Below, one piece after another: positions 24,321 through 32,719 of a DNA stretch of 64,000 bases (its first letter is position 1; each line of letters opens with the position of its first letter). The notes under the pieces are model-generated. The model searched no databases. It had not been told where the DNA came from and saw only the letters and a list, made by a program, of their open reading frames with translations. Where the stretch lies: the NCBI RefSeq assembly GCF_029893355.1, contig NZ_JARZAI010000033.1, positions 1 through 64,000 of the forward strand, read 5' to 3'. The position numbers were made by a program, and so were the translations under genes. Source of the DNA: Kitasatospora sp. MAA4 (GTDB taxonomy: Bacteria; Actinomycetota; Actinomycetes; Streptomycetales; Streptomycetaceae).

Positions 24321-25943
24321 TCAGCCGCGGGCATCGCGGGAGGGGCCCTGCAGGGGCAGGCTGGTCGGGAAGCCCCGGCGCAGCACCAGGGCGTTGCGCA
24401 ACTCGGTGCGGCCGGGTGCATCGCGCCCGGCGAGGTCCGCGACCGTCCAGGCGACGCGGAGCACCCGGTCGAGGCCGCGCGCGGTGAGCATGCCGCGCTC
24501 CATCTCGCGTTCCGCGTCGGCCAGTGCGCTCGGCTCCGGTCGCCAGCGGGAGCGCAGCTCGCGGCCCGGGACCTGGGAGTTGGTCCGCCAGGGCGTCCCC
24601 TCGTAGCGGGCGGCGGCCCGTTCTCTGGCGGCGCGCACCCGCTCGGCGACCACCGCCGTGGTCTCGGCGGAGCTGTCCCGGTCCAGCAGCTCCGCCCTGG
24701 TCACCGGGTCCACCTGCACGCGCAGATCCACCCGGTCCAACAGCGGCCCCGAGAGCCGCCCCTGATACCGGCTCACCATGGCCGGGGTGCAGTCGCACCC
24801 CTCCCCGCGGCGCGAGTACCGCCCGCACGGACAGGGGTTCGCCGCGAGGCACAACAGGAAGCGGGCGGGCAGCCGGAGCGATCCGGCCGATCGTGCGATG
24901 ACCACCTCGCCGGACTCCAGTGGCTGGCGCAGGGCGTCCAGGACGCGGCCGGGAAACTCCGGCGCCTCGTCCAGGAAGAGCACCCCTCGGTGGGCGAGCG
25001 AGACGGCACCGGGCCGGGGAAGGCCGCTGCCGCCGCCGACGATCGCCGGCATGGTGGTCGAGTGGTGCGGGGCGCAGTAGGGCGGGGTGTCGACCAGCGG
25101 GCGCCCGGGCGGAAGCAGCCCGGCGACCGAATGGACGGCGGTCACCTCCAGCGCCTCGCGCTGGGTCAGCGCGGGCAGCAACCCGGGCAGGCGCTCCGCC
25201 AGCATCGTCTTCCCCGCGCCCGGCGGCCCCTTCAGATAGAGGTGGTGCCCGCCGGCGGCGGCGATCTCCAGGGCTTGGCGCGCTTCGTACTGGCCGGCGA
25301 CGTCCGCCAGGTCGGGCCCGAACTGCGGGTCCGCGCCGAACTGGCGGACTGCGGCGCCCGGTAGCAGCAGCCCGGAGAGCAGCGCGTCGGGACGGCCCGC
25401 GACCGGATCCGGCGGCTCCTCGGGCACCGGCTGGTCGGTGAGCAGGGCGATCAGTTGGCGAAGGCTCCGGATCCCGAGCACCGAGACCCCGGGGACCAGC
25501 GCCGCCTCGGCAGCCGTCTGCTCGGCGACCACCACCTGCCGGTACCCGGCCTCCGCGGCGGCGAGCACCGAGGGCAGCACCCCGCGGACCGGTCTGACCC
25601 TGCCGTCCAGCCCCAGCTCACCGATGATCAGCAGATCGGCGATGGCGGCAGGTGGCAGCCGCTCGGCGGCCGCGAGCACCGCACAGGCGACCGCGAGGTC
25701 GAAGCCGCTGCCGCTCTTGGGCACCGAGGCCGGGCTGAGCCCGACCGTCAGCTTGCGTTGCGGCCAGCTCTCCCCGCTGTTCGCGACGGCCGCCCTGACC
25801 CGGTCGCGGGCCTCGCTGAGTGCTTTGTCGGGAAGGCCCACCAGGGTGAACGCGGCGACGCCGGGTTCGAGGTCGGCCTGGACCTCCACCACCACGCCGT
25901 CGACGCCGACCAGGGCCACCGAACACGTCCGGGCGAAGGCCAT
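24321..25943 (-). CDS. comM: ComM/YifB-family Mg-chelatase-like ATPase
   Basis: A 540-aa AAA+ protein with an N-terminal Lon-protease-like domain (about 1-180, SPASVPKSGSGFDLA), a Walker A GPPGAGKTM near 245, Walker B GVLFLDEAPEF, and a C-terminal Mg-chelatase region with ANPCPCG. ComM is a hexameric helicase promoting branch migration in natural transformation. It sits between yraN (1-bp gap) and dprA (22-bp gap), a conserved arrangement. Confidence 0.95.
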   Translation of the reverse strand: MAFARTCSVALVGVDGVVVEVQADLEPGVAAFTLVGLPDKALSEARDRVRAAVANSGESWPQRKLTVGLSPASVPKSGSGFDLAVACAVLAAAERLPPAAIADLLIIGELGLDGRVRPVRGVLPSVLAAAEAGYRQVVVAEQTAAEAALVPGVSVLGIRSLRQLIALLTDQPVPEEPPDPVAGRPDALLSGLLLPGAAVRQFGADPQFGPDLADVAGQYEARQALEIAAAGGHHLYLKGPPGAGKTMLAERLPGLLPALTQREALEVTAVHSVAGLLPPGRPLVDTPPYCAPHHSTTMPAIVGGGSGLPRPGAVSLAHRGVLFLDEAPEFPGRVLDALRQPLESGEVVIARSAGSLRLPARFLLCLAANPCPCGRYSRRGEGCDCTPAMVSRYQGRLSGPLLDRVDLRVQVDPVTRAELLDRDSSAETTAVVAERVRAARERAAARYEGTPWRTNSQVPGRELRSRWRPEPSALADAEREMERGMLTARGLDRVLRVAWTVADLAGRDAPGRTELRNALVLRRGFPTSLPLQGPSRDARG

Positions 25944-25944
25944 C

Positions 25945-26370
25945 TCAGAGCACCCCCCGAAGGTGCTCGACCGAGGCCGCGCCCTTGACCCGGCTGACCA
26001 CGCAGACCAGGTCGATCCGCACGCCGCCGGGCGGCAGAGGCACCGCGCCGGGCGGCGGGCCGCAGCCCGTGACCCCCTCGGCCAGCAGCGCGAAGTGCAC
26101 CGGCCATCGCTCGCTCAGCCAGCGCTCGGCGAGCCGTCTCAGCCGGTCGGCCTTGGCCGGGCCGATGGCCTCGGCCGGCTGCTGGAACCCGTGCTCCGAC
26201 CGGGTCTTCACCTCGCAGACGGCCACCGTGTCGCCGTCCAGCGCCACGATGTCGAGCTCGCCGGCCGAGCAGCGCCAGTTGCGCTCCAGGACCTGTAGGC
26301 CTCCCGAGCCGAGCCAGCGGGCAGCCACCTCCTCGCCGTAGCGACCGAGGGCAGTCTGTGCGTTCTGCAC
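25945..26370 (-). CDS. yraN: YraN/UPF0102 endonuclease-like protein
   Basis: A 141-aa restriction-endonuclease-fold protein. The core is ALGRYGEEVAARWL, ERNWRCSAGELDIVALDGDTVAVCEVKTR, with the ExK-type nuclease motif (GELD, EVKTR). The biochemical role is not established. GTG 26370 is chosen because GGGAGG lies 8 nt upstream. It is first in a yraN-comM-dprA run, and a DnaA-box-like pair sits 67 bp before its start. Confidence 0.92.
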   Translation of the reverse strand: MQNAQTALGRYGEEVAARWLGSGGLQVLERNWRCSAGELDIVALDGDTVAVCEVKTRSEHGFQQPAEAIGPAKADRLRRLAERWLSERWPVHFALLAEGVTGCGPPPGAVPLPPGGVRIDLVCVVSRVKGAASVEHLRGVL

Positions 26371-26436
26371 GGTGATCACCTCCCTGCCGGGAGGCTGCCA
26401 GCGCGGTCCGAGGCCCGCCAGTACCCTTCTGATTCC

Positions 26437-26463
26437 TGTGGACAACCCCGGGGCTGTGGACAA
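26437..26463 (-). promoter_or_regulatory. pair of DnaA-box-like decamers upstream of yraN-comM-dprA
   Basis: On the minus strand TTGTCCACAG, 8 G/C nt, then TTGTCCACAG (box cores 26437-26445 and 26455-26463). It has the same architecture as the element at 19,731, also pointing to its downstream gene. Regulatory function is inferred. Confidence 0.6.
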
Positions 26464-26486
26464 CCGGGCTCACCCGGTCGGCGGTG

Positions 26487-26813
26487 TCAGTTGCCGAAGC
26501 CCGCCTCGTCCGACGGCAGTTCGAGGTCGCTCTTGGCCAGCTCCTCGACATTGACGTCCTTGAACGTCAGCACCCGCACCTTGCGGACGAATCTGGCCGG
26601 CCGGTACATGTCCCACACCCAGGCGTCGGCCATCGAAACCTCGAAGAACACCTCACCCTGGACCGAGTGCACCTGCAGCTCGTAGTCGTTGGTGAGGTAG
26701 AAACGCCGCTCGGTCTCGATGACGTACTTGAACAGCCCGACGACGTCCTTGTACTCCCGGTAGAGCTTGAGCTCCATCTCGGTCTCGTACTTTTCGAGAT
26801 CTTCGGCACTCAT
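26487..26813 (-). CDS. DUF2469 family protein
   Basis: A 108-aa conserved actinobacterial protein beginning MSAEDLEKYETEMELKLYRE, with VFFEVSMADAWVWDMYRP in the centre. No enzymatic motif is visible and the function is unknown. It lies 57 bp after the NUDIX gene and is probably in the sipZ transcript group. Confidence 0.9.
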   Translation of the reverse strand: MSAEDLEKYETEMELKLYREYKDVVGLFKYVIETERRFYLTNDYELQVHSVQGEVFFEVSMADAWVWDMYRPARFVRKVRVLTFKDVNVEELAKSDLELPSDEAGFGN

Positions 26814-26870
26814 GCACGCGTCCCCTCAGTTCGGCAGGTCCTTCACCATTGTGGACCACTGCACCCTCAG

Positions 26871-27344
26871 TCAGAGCCGTACCGGAACGACTGGCGGACC
26901 CTGGGCCAGCAACCGCTCCACCAGCTCAGCGAGCCCCCGCGGGTAGACCGTCTCGGCGGTGGCCCGCAGCTCGGCCACCGTCCACCAGTGCGCCTCGCGC
27001 AGCTGGGGCTGCTCCGCCGCCGGGCTGCCCGAGCAGTCCAGCGCGGTCTCCTCGGTGCGCGCGAGGTGGAACCACTGCTCCTGCTCGTACTCCTCGCCGT
27101 CGTAGCTGAACGCGGCGCGGTCGACCGCGACCACCGGCCCCAGCCGCACCGCGGTCAGTCCGGTCTCCTCGGCGAGTTCGCGCAGCGCTGCCGCGCGCGT
27201 CCCCTCCCCGGGCTCCAGACCGCCGCCCGGGGTGAACCACCAGGTCCGCGCGGGCTCCGCGGGGTCGAATCCGTGGAAGAGCAGCAGCCGGTCGGCCTCG
27301 TCCAGCAGCAGCACCCGCGCCGCTCTGCGCCGCAGCACTGTCAT
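26871..27344 (-). CDS. NUDIX hydrolase
   Basis: A 157-aa NUDIX protein. The box is complete: GGGLEPGEG, then RELAEETGL (about 43-66). Such enzymes hydrolyse nucleoside diphosphate derivatives such as oxidised or sugar nucleotides; the substrate here is unknown. ATG 27344 has GAGAGG upstream at about 12 nt. The frame remains open upstream through a 15-bp repeat array that would add a GRAGF-type repeat, which I exclude. It lies downstream of sipZ as in S. lividans. Confidence 0.88.
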   Translation of the reverse strand: MTVLRRRAARVLLLDEADRLLLFHGFDPAEPARTWWFTPGGGLEPGEGTRAAALRELAEETGLTAVRLGPVVAVDRAAFSYDGEEYEQEQWFHLARTEETALDCSGSPAAEQPQLREAHWWTVAELRATAETVYPRGLAELVERLLAQGPPVVPVRL

Positions 27345-27372
27345 CGATCCGCACCGCCTCTCGCCCGCCGGC

Positions 27373-27447
27373 CCGAAACCAGCCCGCCCGAAACCAGCCC
27401 GCCCGAACCCGGCCCGCCCGTAACCAGCCCGCCCGAAGCCGGGCGGC
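27373..27447. repeat. 5 x 15-bp degenerate tandem repeat
   Basis: Five 15-bp units (consensus CCGAAACCAGCCCGC) run from 27373 to 27447. The first two are identical; the others have 2-5 changes. They lie between sipZ and the NUDIX gene, in a frame open to the NUDIX gene. Confidence 0.88.
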
Positions 27448-27514
27448 ACGCCAAGGGCACCGCGATCCGACCACCGTTGTCAACGGCCCCCGGCCCGCAC
27501 CGGGACGTCAGCGG

Positions 27515-28285
27515 TCAGCGCCGCAGCCGCCGCGCCAGCGCGCTCAGTGAGCCGACCAGCGAGGTCAGCACGATCAGCGCGGCGCCGGCCAGCATCGCGT
27601 AGCCGGCCTGTTCGAGCGGCCCGCTCCGGTCGTCGCCCGCGCCGCCGAGCGCGTCGAACGCCGGCGTGCGCCCGAGCAGGCCGACCCGGGCCCACGGCCA
27701 GGCGGTGGCCTCCACCCGGCCGAGCACGTCGCCGGTCGCCACCGTCCCGGCGAGCTGGTCGAGGTGCACCCGGGAGTCCTGCGAGCCGACCCGGTTGTCG
27801 CCGAGCACGAAGAGCCGCCCGGCCGGCACGGTGGCCGTGAAGGGGGTGGACGCGAGGGGTGTGACGCCCTGCAGTGCGTTGCGGTTCAGGTACGGCTCGT
27901 CGACCGGCGTGCCGTTGACCGTCAGACGCCCCTGCGCGTCGCAGCAGGCCACGGTGTCCCCACCCACGCCGACCACCCGCTTGACCAGCGTCTCGCTGCC
28001 CCAGCTCCGGTCGTGGAAGACCACCACGTCGCCGCGGCCCACCGCAGCCCCGCCGACCTTGCGCGCGAGCACCGTGTCGTTGATCCCGATGGTCGGCTCC
28101 ATCGATCCGGTGGGCACGCTGTACGGCCGGTAGTCCACCGCGATCAGGCCGAAGCCGCCGAGCAGCAGGACCAGGCCCACCGCCAGCGCGACGCCCTGCA
28201 GCACCGCGCCCGCCCGCCGACCCGCGCGCCGGGCCGGCGGGGAGCCGGCGGCCGGGCCGGTGGTTTCTGCGGCGAGGCTGCTCAT
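27515..28285 (-). CDS. sipZ: type I signal peptidase (SipZ position)
   Basis: A 256-aa membrane-bound signal peptidase. The catalytic serine lies in SVPTGSMEPT (S about 61), the catalytic lysine in LVKRVVGVGGD, and the box GDNRVGSQDSR follows. It has an N-terminal membrane anchor (about 28-50) and a C-terminal one (AGAALIVLTSLVGSL). It is the last of four tandem paralogues. In S. lividans sipZ heads a separate transcript with a NUDIX gene, as here. The paralogue name is by position and C-terminal anchor. Confidence 0.93.
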   Translation of the reverse strand: MSSLAAETTGPAAGSPPARRAGRRAGAVLQGVALAVGLVLLLGGFGLIAVDYRPYSVPTGSMEPTIGINDTVLARKVGGAAVGRGDVVVFHDRSWGSETLVKRVVGVGGDTVACCDAQGRLTVNGTPVDEPYLNRNALQGVTPLASTPFTATVPAGRLFVLGDNRVGSQDSRVHLDQLAGTVATGDVLGRVEATAWPWARVGLLGRTPAFDALGGAGDDRSGPLEQAGYAMLAGAALIVLTSLVGSLSALARRLRR

Positions 28286-28400
28286 CGGGACCGTCCAGGG
28301 GGAACAGGGGGAAGAAGGGGCCGGACACGGCGGCGGGCCGTGGCACGTCCGAGCAGATTACTCGTCGGTACCACGGCCCGCGCAAGAGCAGGGGACAAGC

Positions 28401-29354
28401 TCAGTCCCGGCGCCGCCGCAGCCACCAGGCGATCGGCAGCGCGCCGCCGACCGCGGCCACCGGCGGGACCAGGCCCTCGGCGGAGACCGCCTTCTGGTTG
28501 GAGATCCCCTTCTGGCTGAAGGTGGACGGGATCGGGAGGGTGTCCCAGCGGTTCAGCGGCCAGGCGACCACGAAGGCCCGCCCGACCACGTCCTTGTCCG
28601 GGACGCTGCCGCCGCCGGGCTGATCCATGTGGAAGCGCGAGTCCAGCGAGTCGTCCCGGTGGTCGCCCATCACCCAGATGCTGTTCGGCGGCACCTTGAT
28701 CGGCCCGAACGGCTTGGTCCCGCAGGCCGTCGCGCCCGGGTAGACGTACGGCTCGTCGAGCGCGACGCCGTTGACCATGAGCGGACCGTTGCCGTTGCAC
28801 TGCACGGTGTCGCCACCGACCCCGACCACGCGCTTGATCAGGTCCTTCTCGTTGGCCGACGGCATCAGGCCGATGAAGCTCAGCACGTCCTGGACGCCGC
28901 GGACCACCGAGTTGCTGCTCTGCGGGGTGGGCTCGTCGTTCAGCCAGCCGCCCGGGTCGTGGAAGACCACGACCTCTCCGCGGTCCGGCGTCGAGCCGAA
29001 CCACGGCGTGAGCTTGTCCACCAGGACCCGGTCGCCCACCTGAAGGGTGTTCTGCATCGACTCCGAGGGAATCGAGAACGCCTGGACGAAGAAGGTCTTG
29101 ATGACCAGCGCCAGGACCAGGGCGATGCCGATCAGGATCGGCAGTTCCTTCCAGAACGACCGCTGCTTGCGCTCGCCCGGTGGTTTCTCGCGCTCCACGG
29201 GCTCCTCGGGTACGTCCGCAGGGCCGTTCCCGGACGCAGCCGACTCGTCGGCGGGCTCCGAAGGCTCTGCGGATTCGGTGGACTGGGCCGTACGGTTGCC
29301 GGCACCCTCGGGCTCGCCTGCTCCTGCGCGGGCGCCGATCACCAGATCCCCCAC
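28401..29354 (-). CDS. sipY: type I signal peptidase (SipY position)
   Basis: A 317-aa paralogue with a 65-residue acidic cytoplasmic N-terminus, a membrane segment (PILIGIALVLALVIKTFFV), the catalytic serine in SIPSESMQNT, the lysine in LIKRVVGVGGD and the GDHRDDSLDSR box. A short C-terminal hydrophobic stretch ends in RRRR. The start is GTG with GGGAGGAG 6 nt upstream. It removes signal peptides at the outer face of the membrane. Confidence 0.93.
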   Translation of the reverse strand: MGDLVIGARAGAGEPEGAGNRTAQSTESAEPSEPADESAASGNGPADVPEEPVEREKPPGERKQRSFWKELPILIGIALVLALVIKTFFVQAFSIPSESMQNTLQVGDRVLVDKLTPWFGSTPDRGEVVVFHDPGGWLNDEPTPQSSNSVVRGVQDVLSFIGLMPSANEKDLIKRVVGVGGDTVQCNGNGPLMVNGVALDEPYVYPGATACGTKPFGPIKVPPNSIWVMGDHRDDSLDSRFHMDQPGGGSVPDKDVVGRAFVVAWPLNRWDTLPIPSTFSQKGISNQKAVSAEGLVPPVAAVGGALPIAWWLRRRRD

Positions 29355-29570
29355 GACATCTCCTCCCTGCTGTGCGGGCGTGTCTCACGCCCGCGCTCAC
29401 CAGTGCCGCGCAGCGGGCACCACGCTCTGTGACGACCAGGCCTGTCCTCTTCAGAACGGCCTGACACCAGCACAGCCTTGGGGAGCGGTCCGCATCGACT
29501 GCGGGCGCTCCTGCACTTCTCTATCACTCCGGGCGGTCCACCGGGGGCTTCCCACACGGCGGTCGGATCT

Positions 29571-30530
29571 TCAACCCGCGCCCGCACGCTTCCGGCGCCG
29601 CCGTCGCACGACGGCCGGATGAACGCCCAACATCCCCATAACGAGCGAAGGTTCCATCAGATCCGGCCTGGACGCCACGGATTGCGGATCGTTTCCGGGA
29701 CCGGCCCGCGGTGCGGCAGCGGCGGCGAAGCCGGCCCGGGTGGCGAGCGGCGCGCCGCCGCCGGCCGCGGCCGCCGGGTGCGCCGCCGGACCGGCGGGGA
29801 TCTGCTGAACTCGGCCGAGCGGCCAGGCGATCAGGAAGGCCCGGCCGACCACGTCCTTCAGCGGCACGCTGCCGCCGCCCGGATTGCCCATGTGGTAGCG
29901 GGAGTCGGCGGAGACGTCGCGGTGGTCGCCCATCACCCAGAGGCTGTTCGGCGGCACCTTCACCGAGAAGGGAATGCGCGAGGGCGGGTTGCCGGGCGCG
30001 AGGTACGGCTCGTCGATCGCCGCGCCGTTGACGGTGATCCGGCCCTGCGGGTCGCAGCAGGCCACGGTGTCACCGCCGACCCCGACGACCCGCTTGATCA
30101 GGTCCTGTCGGCTGCTGGAGGGCAGCAACCCGACGTAGCTGAAGGCCGATTTGATCCCGTGGCTGATCGGTCCGTCGGTGCCGGTCGCCGGGTCGTTCTC
30201 CAACCAGCCGCCCGGGTCCTGGAAGACCACCACGTCGCCGCGCTGCGGTTGGCTGCCGAACCAGGGCGTCAGCTTGTCCACCAGCACCCGGTCGCCGATC
30301 CGGATGGTCTGCTCCATCGAGCCGGAGGGGATCACGAAGACCTGGACGAAGAAGGTCTTCAGCGCCAGGGCGAGGAGCAGGGCGACCACGCCGACCAGCG
30401 GCACCTCGCGCGCCAGGGAGCGCTTGACGCGGCGCGAGGCGCGCCGGGCCGTTCTGCGCCGCTGCGCGCGCCCGCGCTCCGCGACGGGCTCGTCCAGCAG
30501 GTTCGACGACGCCCTACCCCTGGTGCCCAT
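29571..30530 (-). CDS. sipX: type I signal peptidase (SipX position)
   Basis: A 319-aa paralogue. The arginine-rich cytoplasmic N-terminus is followed by a membrane segment (VVALLLALALKTFFV), the catalytic serine in VIPSGSMEQT, lysine in LIKRVVGVGGD and GDHRDVSADSR. The C-terminal segment is only weakly hydrophobic and ends in a basic RRRRRKR cluster. ATG 30530 is chosen for GGGGGGAG 8 nt upstream. The start lies 17 nt inside sipW, so coupling is likely. Confidence 0.92.
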   Translation of the reverse strand: MGTRGRASSNLLDEPVAERGRAQRRRTARRASRRVKRSLAREVPLVGVVALLLALALKTFFVQVFVIPSGSMEQTIRIGDRVLVDKLTPWFGSQPQRGDVVVFQDPGGWLENDPATGTDGPISHGIKSAFSYVGLLPSSSRQDLIKRVVGVGGDTVACCDPQGRITVNGAAIDEPYLAPGNPPSRIPFSVKVPPNSLWVMGDHRDVSADSRYHMGNPGGGSVPLKDVVGRAFLIAWPLGRVQQIPAGPAAHPAAAAGGGAPLATRAGFAAAAAPRAGPGNDPQSVASRPDLMEPSLVMGMLGVHPAVVRRRRRKRAGAG

Positions 30531-31314
30531 GACCACCGCTCCCCCCTGCGGAGGCGACGGCGGCGAAGCCGGCCGGGCGGTCCAGACCCGTCCAGTGCCC
30601 GATCGGGAAGACCACCCAGTCGGCCCGCCCGATCACCTTGCCGGTCGGGACGAAACCGCCGCCCGGGTCGCCCAGGTGGTCCCGGGAGTCCCGCGAGTCG
30701 CTGCGGTGGTCCCCCATCATCCAGAGCTCGCCGGGCGGTACCACGATGTCGAAGCCGACGGTCGACGGCGCGTCGCCGGGGAAGAGGTAGTCGGACTCGG
30801 CGAGCGGGACGCCGTTGACGGTGAGCCGCTGGTCGCCCACGTGATAGGTCACCCGATCGCCGCCGACGCCGATCACCCGCTTGACGAAGACCGAGCCGTC
30901 CGAGGGCGCCAGGCCGAGCGAGGCGCCGATCCTGCGCAGGTCGGGCCCGAGTCCAGTCGGCCGGTCGTCCTCCGGGAGGAAGGAGCCGGTGCCGTCGAAG
31001 ACCACCACGTCACCGCGCTGGACCCGGCCGCCGAAGCTGTACGCCAGCTTGTTCACCACCAGGCGGTCGCCGGGCCGCAGCACGTTCTCCATCGAGGCCG
31101 ACGGGACGGCGAAGGGCTGGGCCACGAAGCCGTTGACGAGCAGCAGGATCAGCAGGCAGGCGCCGGCGAGGGCGAACAGGTCGCGGGTGCGCCAGCCGCG
31201 CGCCTCGGCGTCGTCGTCGGCAGCCCCGGAAACGGCCGCAGACCGCGACGGCGTCCGCACACCCTCGGGTGCGGGACTGCCGTCGCGGTCCGCGATCGGT
31301 TCGTGCGTGCTCAT
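30514..31314 (-). CDS. sipW: type I signal peptidase (SipW position)
   Basis: A 266-aa paralogue with one N-terminal membrane segment (LFALAGACLLILLLVNGFV), the catalytic serine in AVPSASMENV, lysine in FVKRVIGVGGD and GDHRSDSRDSR. No C-terminal anchor is seen, as described for SipW. The ATG has no ribosome binding site; TAAGCT lies 7 nt upstream, fitting a leaderless mRNA. It follows rplS by 64 bp. Confidence 0.92.
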   Translation of the reverse strand: MSTHEPIADRDGSPAPEGVRTPSRSAAVSGAADDDAEARGWRTRDLFALAGACLLILLLVNGFVAQPFAVPSASMENVLRPGDRLVVNKLAYSFGGRVQRGDVVVFDGTGSFLPEDDRPTGLGPDLRRIGASLGLAPSDGSVFVKRVIGVGGDRVTYHVGDQRLTVNGVPLAESDYLFPGDAPSTVGFDIVVPPGELWMMGDHRSDSRDSRDHLGDPGGGFVPTGKVIGRADWVVFPIGHWTGLDRPAGFAAVASAGGSGGHGHQG

Positions 31315-31321
31315 CGGGGTG

Positions 31322-31327
31322 AGCTTA
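31322..31327 (-). promoter_or_regulatory. putative -10 of a leaderless sipW transcript
   Basis: TAAGCT on the minus strand, 7 nt before the sipW ATG. No Shine-Dalgarno sequence is present. I find no convincing -35. Confidence 0.4.
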
Positions 31328-31378
31328 GCCGCCCCGGATGAGCGTCCTGCACCCCCTGCCGAAGCGGGGGGCGACGGA

Positions 31379-31729
31379 TCAGCGGTCGCGCTTCTCCTTG
31401 ATCTTCGCGGCCTTGCCGCGCAGGTCACGCAGGTAGTACAGCTTGGCGCGACGCACGTCACCGCGGGTGACGACCTCGATCTTCTCGACGATCGGGGTGT
31501 GCACCGGGAAGGTACGCTCCACGCCGACGTTGAAGCTCACCTTGCGGACGGTGAAGGTCTCACCGATGCCCGAACCGTGGCGGCGGATCACGACGCCCTG
31601 GAAGACCTGGACACGAGAGCGGGTGCCCTCGATGACCCGGACGTGAACCTTCAGGGTGTCACCGGCGCGGAAGGCCGGGATGTCGGAACGCAGCGAGGCC
31701 GCGTCGACAGCAGCGAGCTTGTTGCTCAT
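31379..31729 (-). CDS. rplS: 50S ribosomal protein L19
   Basis: A 116-aa protein of the usual length. The conserved core is FRAGDTLKVHVRVIEGTRSRVQVFQGVVI and RRAKLYYLRDLRGKAAKIKE. ATG 31729 follows GGAGAG; an upstream in-frame start would add eight atypical residues. It is last of the rimM-trmD-rplS run, after a 153-bp spacer containing short GC hairpins near 31,815-31,860 that may tune its expression. Confidence 0.97.
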   Translation of the reverse strand: MSNKLAAVDAASLRSDIPAFRAGDTLKVHVRVIEGTRSRVQVFQGVVIRRHGSGIGETFTVRKVSFNVGVERTFPVHTPIVEKIEVVTRGDVRRAKLYYLRDLRGKAAKIKEKRDR

Positions 31730-31882
31730 GTTGCTCTCCATCGCAGGCGCCACGGGCCGCCCACGGAAATTGGTCCTGATGGGGTGAGCTGCGGGTCGCG
31801 TCGGCTGGCGGTAGACCCCCCGTGGCGGGGGTACCGGACCACTGGATCCCCTGCGGGGAGCCCAGCGACAGACAGCAGCCGC

Positions 31883-32719
31883 CTATTCTTCCACAGGATC
31901 GACCGTGGACCGAAATCGGCCCAGGTCCGCGTCCCAGAACAGGCCGAGGATGCTGAGCGCCTCGCGGTCCTTCTTGTCGAAGTCGCCGTTGCTCCAGCGC
32001 GCCACCAGATCCGGGCGGTGGGCCAGGGTGCGGGCGAAGGCCTGCTCGCGGCGCCAGCGGGCGATCTTCCCGTGGTTGCCGCTGAGCAGCACCTCGGGCA
32101 CCTCCCGGCCGCGCCACTCGGCGGGCTTGGTGTAGACCGGGCCCTCCAGCAGGTCGGCCATCGCGCCGGGGGCGAAGGAGTCGTCGCGGTGCGACTCGGC
32201 GTTGCCGAGCACCCCGGGCAGCAGCCGGGCGATCGCCTCGACCATCACCAGCACGGCGACCTCGCCGCCGGCCAGCACGTAGTCGCCGATCGAGGCCTCG
32301 ACCACCGGCATCCGGGTGGCGGCCTCGTCGATGACCCGGCGGTCGATGCCCTCGTAGCGGGCCGGCGCGAACGCCAGCCAGGGGCGTCCGGCCAGCTCCT
32401 GGGCCAGCTCCTGGGTGAACGGCACGCCGCTGGGCGTGGGCACCACCAGGGTCGGGACGAGCCCGGGCGGCCCGTCGGCGAGCACCGCGTCGAGCGCGGC
32501 GCCCCACGGCTCCGGCTTCATCACCATGCCGGGTCCGCCGCCGTACGGCGTGTCGTCCACCGTTCGGTGCACGTCGGTGGTCCAGCCGCGCAGGTCGTGC
32601 AGGCGCACGTCGAGCTGCCCGCGGGCGCGGGCCTTGCCGACCAGCGAGACGTTCAGCGGCTCCAGGTACTCCGGGAAGATGCTGACGACGTCGATCCGCA
32701 TGCCGTGCTGCTCGGTCAC
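31883..32719 (-). CDS. trmD: tRNA (guanine37-N1)-methyltransferase TrmD
   Basis: A 278-aa SPOUT enzyme that methylates G37 of tRNAs with G36 and prevents frameshifting. Present are MRIDVVSIFPEYLEPLNVSL, PYGGGPGMVM and the knot segment SIGDYVLAGGEVAVLVMVEA. The GTG start overlaps the rimM stop (GTGA) with GAGGG upstream; the more familiar MRIDVV start is six codons in. Confidence 0.97.
   Translation of the reverse strand: MTEQHGMRIDVVSIFPEYLEPLNVSLVGKARARGQLDVRLHDLRGWTTDVHRTVDDTPYGGGPGMVMKPEPWGAALDAVLADGPPGLVPTLVVPTPSGVPFTQELAQELAGRPWLAFAPARYEGIDRRVIDEAATRMPVVEASIGDYVLAGGEVAVLVMVEAIARLLPGVLGNAESHRDDSFAPGAMADLLEGPVYTKPAEWRGREVPEVLLSGNHGKIARWRREQAFARTLAHRPDLVARWSNGDFDKKDREALSILGLFWDADLGRFRSTVDPVEE

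Noticed and set aside
27373..27447. CRISPR-like array
   Set aside because: Units are 15 bp in direct tandem without spacers and there are no cas genes.
31352..31371. C5/G5 hairpin between rplS and sipW
   Set aside because: A 5-bp stem with a 9-nt loop and no T-run is too weak to call a terminator.
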